This document shows, piece after piece, positions 18,950 to 26,297 of a stretch of DNA of 64,000 nt. Source of the DNA: Terriglobia bacterium. Its GTDB lineage: Bacteria > Acidobacteriota > Terriglobia > Bryobacterales > Bryobacteraceae. Where the stretch lies: NCBI GenBank assembly GCA_021325235.1, contig JAJPHN010000025.1, forward strand, positions 372,001 through 436,000. Reading direction: 5' to 3'. The notes below the pieces were generated by a model. The model searched no databases. It worked only from the letters and a program-made list of their open reading frames with translations, and was not told where the DNA came from. A program made the position numbers and the translations under genes. Numbering within the stretch: position 1 is the first letter of the stretch; the number at the start of each line of letters is the position of its first letter.

Positions 18950-19632
18950 CGCCGCCGCGTCCAGATGTTCTGGTTTTCGATATGGACGGCGTGCTCGTCG
19001 AAGTGGGCGAATCGTATCGCGAGGCCATTCGCGAGACCGTGCAGCACTTCACGGGCGAACTCGTTTCACACGACCTGATTCAGGATTTCAAGAACCAGGG
19101 CGGCTGGAACAACGATTGGCTGCTGTCCCATCGTTTGATCGCCGATCGCGGCGTTCACGTCGATTACGCGGAGGTGGTGGAGTATTTCAACCGCATCTTT
19201 CTTGGCGAAAATGGGGATGGTCTGATTCGCCGGGAGAAGTGGGTGCCGGAGCCTGATCTTCTCGGGCGTCTTGCGCAGCACGCTACGCTCGCTATTTTCA
19301 CCGGGCGTGCGCGTTACGAAGCGGATGCAACGCTCTTGCGCTATGCTCCCGGCGTGCAGTTCGACCCGCTGATCACGGACGACTCGGTGGAGCATCCGAA
19401 GCCTGCGCCCGACGGTCTGCTGCTCATTCAGCAGCATCATCCGGACCGGCAGATCTGGTATCTCGGCGACACCGTGGACGATGCACGCAGCGCGCGATCC
19501 GCGAATATCCCGTTCGTCGGAGTTTCGATGCGCGCAAATCCGCGCCATGCAGACATCACGAAGACGCTGTACGACGAGGGCGCCTTCACCGTGCTCGAAA
19601 ACGTCAATGAACTCGAAGGTTTGCTGAGATGA
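18943..19632 (+). CDS. HAD-family phosphatase, candidate histidinol-phosphatase
   Basis: This 229-residue HAD subfamily IA protein starts at TTG. Motif I is DMDGV (D13/D15), motif II is in IFTGRARYE, motif III has the Lys in [10 protein letters not shown], and motif IV is [13 protein letters not shown]. All catalytic residues appear intact, with a helical cap between motifs I and II. It is embedded between hisC and hisB with overlaps on both sides (7 and 4 bases). The operon lacks a recognised histidinol-phosphatase, and hisB here is only the dehydratase. I therefore infer that this gene supplies that step. The biochemical role is not proven by sequence. Confidence 0.85.
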   Translation: MVAPPRPDVLVFDMDGVLVEVGESYREAIRETVQHFTGELVSHDLIQDFKNQGGWNNDWLLSHRLIADRGVHVDYAEVVEYFNRIFLGENGDGLIRREKWVPEPDLLGRLAQHATLAIFTGRARYEADATLLRYAPGVQFDPLITDDSVEHPKPAPDGLLLIQQHHPDRQIWYLGDTVDDARSARSANIPFVGVSMRANPRHADITKTLYDEGAFTVLENVNELEGLLR

Positions 19633-20216
19633 GGGAAGCGGCGCTCGAACGTAATACGAAAGAGACGCAGATTCGGGGACGTCTCGCGATTGAAGGCACC
19701 GGCCAGTACAACATCAGTACGGGCGTGCGCTTTCTCGATCACATGGTGGAGCTGTTTTCCAAGCACGGCGCTTTCGATCTCGAGATCGAGGCGCGCGGCG
19801 ATCTCGATGTGGATCAGCATCACACGGTCGAGGACGTCGGGATCGTGCTCGGCGACCTGTTCTCAAAGGCGCTGGGCGACCGCCGCGGCATCAACCGCGC
19901 GGGCTATTTTGTGCAGACCATGGACGAGACGCTGGCCGTAGTAGCGCTCGACCTGGGCGGCCGGCCGGCGCTGGTGTACGACCAGCAGGTCAATGTGGTG
20001 CACGTGGGCGATCTGCAAACGGAACTGCTTGAAGATTTCTTCTCCGGCTTCGCCAATCATGCGGGCGCGAATGTGCATGTGAAAGTGCTGTACGGGCGCT
20101 CGAATCATCACAAGATCGAGGCTATTTTCAAGTGCTTCGCTCGAGCTATGCGGTATGCATGTTCGACGGATGAGCGGTTGAAAGACCAGCTGCCATCGAC
20201 CAAGGGATTGTTGTGA
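19629..20216 (+). CDS. hisB: imidazoleglycerol-phosphate dehydratase
   Basis: HisB (dehydratase domain only, 195 residues) removes water from imidazoleglycerol phosphate in a manganese-dependent reaction. Both metal-binding HHxxE repeats are present: [10 protein letters not shown] and [13 protein letters not shown]. The segment [19 protein letters not shown] is also typical. The N-terminal phosphatase domain of enterobacterial HisB is missing, its place being taken by the separate HAD gene immediately upstream. Overlaps are four bases at each end. Confidence 0.96.
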   Translation: MREAALERNTKETQIRGRLAIEGTGQYNISTGVRFLDHMVELFSKHGAFDLEIEARGDLDVDQHHTVEDVGIVLGDLFSKALGDRRGINRAGYFVQTMDETLAVVALDLGGRPALVYDQQVNVVHVGDLQTELLEDFFSGFANHAGANVHVKVLYGRSNHHKIEAIFKCFARAMRYACSTDERLKDQLPSTKGLL

Positions 20217-20806
20217 CGACCATTGTGAACTACGGCGCGGGCAACCTTCGCTCGGTTCAGAACACGCTCGAGGAACTCGATGCGCAGTACCTGGTTACCA
20301 GCAAACCGGAAGACGTGCTGCGCGCCGAGAAGCTCATTCTGCCGGGTGTCGGACATTTCGGGCAGATGATGCAGGCGGTGGATGATCTCGGATTACGGGA
20401 GCCGCTGATCGAAAAGATCCGTGCGGGCACTCCGTTTCTGGGTATCTGCGTCGGCCTGCAATGTCTGTTTGAATCGAGCGAAGAATCCCCGGATTCGCGC
20501 GGACTGGGTATTCTGAGAGGTGTTGTGAAACGCTTCAGCGGTCCGGTGCGCATACCGCACATGGGTTGGAATTCGCTCGAGCGCCTCAAACCATCACGGC
20601 TACTGGAAAATTTGGACGCACAGCCGTTTACGTATTTTGCGCACAGTTTTTACGCGCCTCTGATCGACCAGACAGCCGCGGCCTGTACGTATTTGCTGCC
20701 CTACACCGCTGTGATCGAGCACGACAATCTTTTCGCCGTGCAATTTCATCCTGAAAAATCCGGACCCGCCGGCCTGCGCGTGCTGGAGAATTTTCTAAAT
20801 TTCTAA
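20213..20806 (+). CDS. hisH: imidazole glycerol phosphate synthase, glutaminase subunit
   Basis: HisH releases ammonia from glutamine for HisF. The 197-residue class I glutamine amidotransferase starts at GTG. It has the catalytic triad Cys79 ([12 protein letters not shown]), His179 and Glu181 (VQFHPEKSG). The [10 protein letters not shown] start and PHMGWNSL segment are typical. Its stop codon is immediately followed by the hisF ATG, as expected for two subunits made in equal amounts. Confidence 0.96.
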   Translation: MTTIVNYGAGNLRSVQNTLEELDAQYLVTSKPEDVLRAEKLILPGVGHFGQMMQAVDDLGLREPLIEKIRAGTPFLGICVGLQCLFESSEESPDSRGLGILRGVVKRFSGPVRIPHMGWNSLERLKPSRLLENLDAQPFTYFAHSFYAPLIDQTAAACTYLLPYTAVIEHDNLFAVQFHPEKSGPAGLRVLENFLNF

Positions 20807-21571
20807 ATGCTGGCGAAACGCATCATTCCGTGTCTCGATGTGACGGGCGGCCGGGTCGTGAAGGGCGTGAACTTCCTGCAGTTACGGGATGCGGGCGATC
20901 CGGTGGAGCTGGCGGAACGCTACAACGCGCAGGGAGCGGACGAACTGGTTTTCCTCGACATCACGGCTTCGAGCGATGCACGCGACATCATGGCGGATCT
21001 GGTGGCCCGCACTGCGCGCCGGGTGTTCATTCCGTTGACAGTGGGCGGCGGTCTGCGAACCGTGGCGGATGCGCGTAAGATTATCCTCGCCGGAGCCGAT
21101 AAGGTGAGCGTCAACACGGCCGCGGTACGCCGTCCTGAGCTCATTCGCGAGCTTAGTCTGGAGTTTGGTGCGCAGGCCGTCGTGCTTGCCATCGATGCAC
21201 GCCGGGCGGACGAGAATCGCTGGAACGTATACACCAAAGGCGGCCGTCAGGAAGAAGGCATCGATGCGATTGAATGGGCCCAACGCGGCGAATCGCTGGG
21301 TGCAGGTGAAATTCTGCTCACATCCATGGATACCGACGGCGTGCAGGGCGGCTTCGACTGCGCTTTAACGGCGGCCGTGGCCCGAGCCACGACCATACCG
21401 ATCATCGCCTCGGGCGGGGCGGGCACGCCGGAAGATTTCGTGGAAGTGCTGACAAATGGCTGTGCCGATGCGGCGCTTGCCGCTTCTGTTTTTCACTACG
21501 GAAAATATAGTGTGGCGCAACTCAAAACTGTGCTCGCCGAATCGAACATTCCGGTGAGGCCCTCCGCATGA
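20807..21571 (+). CDS. hisF: imidazole glycerol phosphate synthase, cyclase subunit
   Basis: HisF uses ammonia channelled from HisH to form imidazoleglycerol phosphate and AICAR. The 254-residue (beta/alpha)8 barrel has catalytic Asp11 in [16 protein letters not shown]. The second catalytic Asp is in VVLAIDARR, and the phosphate sites are in LTVGGGLRT and IASGGAGT. It overlaps hisA by four bases. Confidence 0.97.
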   Translation: MLAKRIIPCLDVTGGRVVKGVNFLQLRDAGDPVELAERYNAQGADELVFLDITASSDARDIMADLVARTARRVFIPLTVGGGLRTVADARKIILAGADKVSVNTAAVRRPELIRELSLEFGAQAVVLAIDARRADENRWNVYTKGGRQEEGIDAIEWAQRGESLGAGEILLTSMDTDGVQGGFDCALTAAVARATTIPIIASGGAGTPEDFVEVLTNGCADAALAASVFHYGKYSVAQLKTVLAESNIPVRPSA

Positions 21572-22278
21572 TTATTCCCTGTATCGACCTCATGGATGGC
21601 CGAGTGGTTCAGCTCGTACAAGGGCGCGAGAAAGTGCTCGAGCGATCGACCGAAGAAATGCTCGAGCAGTTTCGCGGTTTCGAGCAGATTCAGGTAATCG
21701 ATCTCGATTCGGCGATGAATCGAGGATCGAACGGGCCGCTGGTGGAGTACATCGCGCGTCAGGTGAAAGCTCGCGTGGGAGGCGGCGTGCGTACCATTCG
21801 CCGCGCGCTCGAGCTGGTTGCTCAGGGCGCTTATCGCGTTATCGTAGGCACGGCGGCGTTTTCATATGATGGGCCGAATCTGTCGTTCCTGCGCGAACTC
21901 AGCGCCGCAATCGGAGCCGAAAAGATCACCATTGCGCTTGACAGCAAGAACGGAAAGATCGTCACGAATGGTTGGAAGCAGGAGACGGCATTCAGCGCGC
22001 GCGACGTGCTGGCGCTGGTTGAACCCTATTGCTCCGGTTTTCTTTGCACCTATGTCGATAAGGAAGGCATGATGCAGGGAACGGACCTCGGCTGGTTCGA
22101 ATCGCTGCGGCGCGCCACAGGGCACGAAATTATTGCCGCGGGAGGCATCACGACCCTGGAAGACATTGAAGCGCTCACGCGGCTCAACATCCATTGCGCG
22201 ATTGGAATGTCGATCTACACCGGGCGCCTGCCGCTCGACGCACTTCGAGAGATGAATGCCGTCCGAGCCTCCGGGTAA
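21568..22278 (+). CDS. hisA: ProFAR isomerase
   Basis: HisA isomerises ProFAR to PRFAR in histidine synthesis. The 236-residue barrel has Asp in [15 protein letters not shown] and the segments [18 protein letters not shown] and [13 protein letters not shown]. Compared with common bacterial HisA, the middle is divergent: the second catalytic Asp lies in [14 protein letters not shown], somewhat like the fungal/plant HisA pattern. Its end overlaps the wbqC-like gene by 23 bases, so this is still part of the operon. Confidence 0.93.
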   Translation: MIIPCIDLMDGRVVQLVQGREKVLERSTEEMLEQFRGFEQIQVIDLDSAMNRGSNGPLVEYIARQVKARVGGGVRTIRRALELVAQGAYRVIVGTAAFSYDGPNLSFLRELSAAIGAEKITIALDSKNGKIVTNGWKQETAFSARDVLALVEPYCSGFLCTYVDKEGMMQGTDLGWFESLRRATGHEIIAAGGITTLEDIEALTRLNIHCAIGMSIYTGRLPLDALREMNAVRASG

Positions 22279-23035
22279 CACCCCCGGCGCTTCCAGCGAC
22301 TCCGGGATCCGCGGACTTTCGTGCGTGATCCTGCAGCCCTCCTACATTCCCTGGCGCGGCTATTTCCACCAGATCCGTAAAGCCGATATTTTCGTCTTCT
22401 ACGACGATGTGCAATACGACCGGCATGGCTGGCGCAATCGTAATCGAATCAAAACGCCTGCCGGACCCAAATGGCTGACCATTCCGCTACACGCAACCGG
22501 CAAATCGATTGAACAAAGCCGGATCTGCGATATGCGAACAGTGGAAGAGACAAACTGGCGCGCCCGGCATTTTGAAACGCTGCGCCACAATTACACGAAG
22601 GCGCCGTATTTTGCGGAGTATCGGCCCATGCTCGAGCGCTGGTACAGTGAACCTGCGCCGGTGCTTGCGGATTTCACGATTGGTACCACGATTGATCTGG
22701 CCCGGGAGCTCGGAATCACGAAAACGCAGTTTATTCGCAGCTCGGCGCTGGGCTTCGAGGGTACAAAGACGGAACGGCTGCTGCATATTTTGTTGCAAGT
22801 CGGAGCAAAACATTACATCAGCGGCCCGTCGGCCCGCGACTATCTCGATGAATCTCTGCTCAAGGCTCACGATATCGAAGTGGAATGGATGCGCTACGCG
22901 TACGGCGAGTATCCACAGCTGCACCCGCCTTTCGATCCGCAGCTTTCCGCGCTCGATCTGCTGCTGAATACCGGACCAGCAGCAGGCAGCTACATCTGGG
23001 GCGCTGAGCCGGCTGCGTCCGCCCACTTACAATAG
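22256..23035 (+). CDS. WbqC-family protein
   Basis: This 259-residue protein has the WbqC-like signature LQPSYIPWRGYFHQIRKADIF, then FYDDVQYDRHGWRNRNRIK, WLTIPL and GAKHYISGPSARDYLDE. WbqC-like proteins occur in O-antigen and sugar-modification clusters and sometimes beside aminotransferase genes; their biochemical role is not settled. Here it is tightly coupled to hisA (23-base overlap), which is unusual. About 20 residues at the N-terminus look disordered. The next gene (mrdA) starts 29 bases later. Confidence 0.85.
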   Translation: MPSEPPGNTPGASSDSGIRGLSCVILQPSYIPWRGYFHQIRKADIFVFYDDVQYDRHGWRNRNRIKTPAGPKWLTIPLHATGKSIEQSRICDMRTVEETNWRARHFETLRHNYTKAPYFAEYRPMLERWYSEPAPVLADFTIGTTIDLARELGITKTQFIRSSALGFEGTKTERLLHILLQVGAKHYISGPSARDYLDESLLKAHDIEVEWMRYAYGEYPQLHPPFDPQLSALDLLLNTGPAAGSYIWGAEPAASAHLQ

Positions 23036-23064
23036 AGGAGACAGCGTCCGGCCGGAAGTTCTAC

Positions 23065-24978
23065 GTGGCACTCATTCATAGCGAGCGCGATCGGGAAGAG
23101 CAACTCGACCCCGAACGCCTGCGCAATCAGGATCACCTCCGCGACGATACCAAGAAAGCTTCTGGCAAAATTGCGATTTTCCAGTACCTGACGGTCGGGG
23201 TCTTCGTTTTTCTGATTTCGGGCTTCTGGACGCTGCAGGTGCAGAACCCGGACGTCTACAGTCAGGCGGCCGAGAACAATCGAATCAAAAGCACGCCGAT
23301 TCTTGCGCCGCGCGGCAAGATTCTGGACCGCGACGGGCGCGTCATTGTCGACAATAAGGCCTCTTACTCGCTGCTGCTCAATCGCGACGAAATCAAGCCG
23401 GAACATCTGCGCCCGATTGCTGATGAGCTGCAGCTCGATTACGCCGATCTGACCACCAAAATCCGGCGCATGTCGTCGCGGCCGCAGATTATTATCAAGG
23501 ACCAGCTCACGCGCGATGAAATGGCGTGGGTGGAATCGCATCAGGATGCGCATACCTATCCTGAAATGCAGGTTGTGCGCGCCTGGCGGCGTCAGTATCC
23601 GCAGGACGGGTTTGCTGCGCACGTGACCGGCTACGTGGGCGAAATCAGCGAGGCCGAACTGAATGCTCCCCAGTTCATCGATCGCAATCAGGGCGACATC
23701 ATCGGCAAAGACGGGCTGGAAAAAGAATACGATTCGACATTGCGCGGAGTGGATGGCCAGCAGCGAGTGCTGGTCGATAACATGGGCCGCGAACGGCAGA
23801 TGGAAAATGCTCGAGAAGCTGTACCGGGCAAGGATTTGCGCACCACGCTTGATCTCGATTTACAGGCCGTGGCCGAGCTTGCGATGCAGGACAAACGCGG
23901 CGCGGTGGTGGCGCTCGATCCGCGCAACGGCGAAGTGCTCGCCATGGTCAGCCGCCCGACTTTCGATCCGAACAAATTCACGGGCCGCATCAGCCGCAAG
24001 GATTGGGATGAGATGGCGAACGATCCGCACAAGCCGTTGCTCAATCGCGCGATTCAGGCCCAGCTGGCGCCCGGTTCGACTTTCAAACCGATTATGGCGA
24101 TTGCGGGCCTAGAGACCGGCGTTGTCGATCCCGAAACGCAGTTTCACTGCTCGGGCGGCGCATCTTTTTACGGTCATTACTACGCCTGCCACTTGAAGGG
24201 CGGGCATGGCAACATTTCGCTGCACCGCGCCATCGCTCAGTCCTGCGATGTCTATTTTTACAACGTCGGCAATCGTCTGGGAATCGATCGTATTGCCCAC
24301 TACGCCGATATCGCCGGTATTGGGCGTAGGACAGGTATCGATCTGCCGAACGAAACCCAGGGCACGATGCCGTCCACGAAGTGGAAAATGCGTGTGGCGC
24401 GGCAGAAGTGGTACGCGGGAGAAACGATTTCGGTGGCGATCGGACAGGGCGCGGTCACGGTTTCACCGCTGCAGATTGTGGCGGCTCTGGGTGGTTTGGG
24501 CGAGCGGGGACGCTGGTATCAGCCGCACCTGGTTTACGGAGAGCACGCGAAACTGCTGCGGCAGGGGAATTTCAAGCCGGAGAATCTCGAACAGGTAATT
24601 TCGGGTATGTACGGCGTAGTAAATGAAGGCGGCACAGGCCGTGCGGCGTATATTCCCGGCATCAAAATCAGCGGAAAAACAGGTACCGCCCAGCTCGCCG
24701 CCACCGAGCGGACCAAAGGCGCAAAGAAAGGCAATGCGCTCGCTAACAACGCCTGGTTCGTGGCATTCGCTCCGACTGAAAAGCCCGAAATCGCGGTGGT
24801 GGCACTCTTTGAAAACGCCGAGGAAAGTTACAACGCAGTGCCCATCGTGCGGGATGTAATCAAAGCCTATTTCGATAAGAAGCAGCGGGAACAGAATCTG
24901 CAGGCGCGCAATACCCTGCTCGAAAGCATTACGCACAACTTGTTCACGCTCCCGGCATTGGCGGTAGTAGCGCAATGA
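23065..24978 (+). CDS. mrdA: penicillin-binding protein 2 (elongation transpeptidase)
   Basis: This class B PBP crosslinks peptidoglycan during cell elongation together with RodA. The 637-residue protein starts at GTG. It has a short cytoplasmic tail, one TM helix (about 37-56), a PBP dimerisation domain with PILAPRGKILDRDG (78-91), and a transpeptidase domain. The SxxK box is S338-TF-K341 in APGSTFKP, the second motif is in AQSCDVYFYNVG, and KTG is in ISGKTGTAQL. Its stop overlaps the rodA start by four bases. Promoter unknown: the gene may be read from the his operon or from an internal promoter in wbqC. Confidence 0.95.
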   Translation: MALIHSERDREEQLDPERLRNQDHLRDDTKKASGKIAIFQYLTVGVFVFLISGFWTLQVQNPDVYSQAAENNRIKSTPILAPRGKILDRDGRVIVDNKASYSLLLNRDEIKPEHLRPIADELQLDYADLTTKIRRMSSRPQIIIKDQLTRDEMAWVESHQDAHTYPEMQVVRAWRRQYPQDGFAAHVTGYVGEISEAELNAPQFIDRNQGDIIGKDGLEKEYDSTLRGVDGQQRVLVDNMGRERQMENAREAVPGKDLRTTLDLDLQAVAELAMQDKRGAVVALDPRNGEVLAMVSRPTFDPNKFTGRISRKDWDEMANDPHKPLLNRAIQAQLAPGSTFKPIMAIAGLETGVVDPETQFHCSGGASFYGHYYACHLKGGHGNISLHRAIAQSCDVYFYNVGNRLGIDRIAHYADIAGIGRRTGIDLPNETQGTMPSTKWKMRVARQKWYAGETISVAIGQGAVTVSPLQIVAALGGLGERGRWYQPHLVYGEHAKLLRQGNFKPENLEQVISGMYGVVNEGGTGRAAYIPGIKISGKTGTAQLAATERTKGAKKGNALANNAWFVAFAPTEKPEIAVVALFENAEESYNAVPIVRDVIKAYFDKKQREQNLQARNTLLESITHNLFTLPALAVVAQ

Positions 24979-26060
24979 TCGCCCGCTCCCTCCGCGAACT
25001 GGACTGGGCGCTGGTAGCGGTCACCCTGGTGTTGTGCTGCCTCGGCATTCTGCAGATTTATAGCGCGACCATCGACACTCGCTGGCACGATGCCTGGTGG
25101 AAGCAGATCATCTGGGTCGTAAGCGGGTTGCTCATGATGTGGGCCGCGGCGAATATCGATTACCATGCGCTGCTCGGCCGCGTATCGTACCTGTACGGTG
25201 CTGCACTCGTGCTGCTGCTCGTTACGGCTTTCGTCGGCAACAAAGTTTTCGGCTCGACACGCTGGATCAAGATTGGCGGATTTACGCTGCAGACTTCCGA
25301 ATTCGTGAAGATTGTTCTCATCCTGCTGGTGGCGAAATATCTGACCGACATCAAAGCGGAAAACCTCGAGTGGAAAGACATCGCGAAGCTCGCCGGCTTG
25401 GTAGCCGTGCCCATGCTGCTGGTGATGAAAGAGCCGGATCTGGGCACGTCACTGACGTACATCCCGATCCTGATCGCGGGTATTCTGATGGCCGGCTTAC
25501 GCTGGAGGTACTTTCTTATCATTACCGGCGTGCTCGTCCTGACTTTGCCGATCGGCTATTATTTTCTTAAGCCGTATCAGAAGGATAGGCTGGTCAGTTT
25601 TATCAATCCTGACCGCGATCCGAAAGGGACCGGCTTTCAGGTGATCCAGTCGAGAATCGCTGTGGGAAACGGCGGTATGTGGGGACGCGGGGCCAAGGAG
25701 AGCTCGCAGACGCATCTGGGGTTTCTGCCCGTGCCTCATACAGACTTCATCTTCTCGTCGTTCGCTGAAGAGCACGGGTTTGTAGGTATTGTCGTGGCGC
25801 TGGTACTGTACTTCCTGCTGATTATGCAGGTAGTGCAGAACGCGCAGACCGCCATTGATCGAGCGGGCATTTATGTCTGCATGGGAGTGGCGGCGTTGTT
25901 GTTGTTCCATGTTCTGGTGAACGTGGGTATGGTGGTCGGGCGTATGCCGGTCACCGGTATCCCGCTGCCCCTGATGAGTTCGGGGGGGTCCAATACGTGG
26001 TCGATTTTTCTGATGCTGGGCCTGGTGAACAGTGTCCGGATGCGGCGGTTTGTGAATTAA
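24975..26060 (+). CDS. rodA: rod-shape SEDS glycosyltransferase
   Basis: RodA polymerises lipid II into glycan strands as the partner of PBP2. The 361-residue polytopic protein has about ten TM segments. Family motifs are GSTRWIKIGGFTLQTSEFVK, MKEPDLGTSLTY (with the catalytic-region Asp), FIFSSFAEEHGFVG and the C-terminal PVTGIPLPLMSSGGSN. It is the last gene of the run starting at hisI; 237 bases separate it from the RNase gene. Confidence 0.95.
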   Translation: MIARSLRELDWALVAVTLVLCCLGILQIYSATIDTRWHDAWWKQIIWVVSGLLMMWAAANIDYHALLGRVSYLYGAALVLLLVTAFVGNKVFGSTRWIKIGGFTLQTSEFVKIVLILLVAKYLTDIKAENLEWKDIAKLAGLVAVPMLLVMKEPDLGTSLTYIPILIAGILMAGLRWRYFLIITGVLVLTLPIGYYFLKPYQKDRLVSFINPDRDPKGTGFQVIQSRIAVGNGGMWGRGAKESSQTHLGFLPVPHTDFIFSSFAEEHGFVGIVVALVLYFLLIMQVVQNAQTAIDRAGIYVCMGVAALLLFHVLVNVGMVVGRMPVTGIPLPLMSSGGSNTWSIFLMLGLVNSVRMRRFVN

Positions 26061-26168
26061 AGGCCGGTCTCGAAGAGGCCGAGTCGACTTTGAAAAAGAA
26101 AGTCGGGCGGAAGGAACAAGAAGTTTCGACGAGTTGCAGACAGCCTCGCAAGCTGTGATGGTGCGATT

Positions 26169-26199
26169 CCCGGATGTATGTGAGTGATCTCCATCCGGG
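26169..26199 (+). other. hairpin in the RNase E/G upstream region
   Basis: CCCGGATG (26169-26176) and CATCCGGG (26192-26199) form a perfect 8-bp stem with a 15-base loop in the 237 bases between rodA and the RNase gene. It is followed by TTGAAAACAGGTTTT, not a clean U tract. It could end rodA transcription or be part of a structured 5' UTR of the RNase mRNA; rne genes in enterobacteria autoregulate through their 5' UTR. Either reading is tentative. The rest of this gap shows nothing I recognise. Confidence 0.35.
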
Positions 26200-26297
26200 T
26201 TGAAAACAGGTTTTAGACGATGCGTTCGCTAGAAGACGCGTCCGATACATGCAATTCTCGACTCTTCTACTCGTGAAGCCCGGTTGAGGTGTAATCC

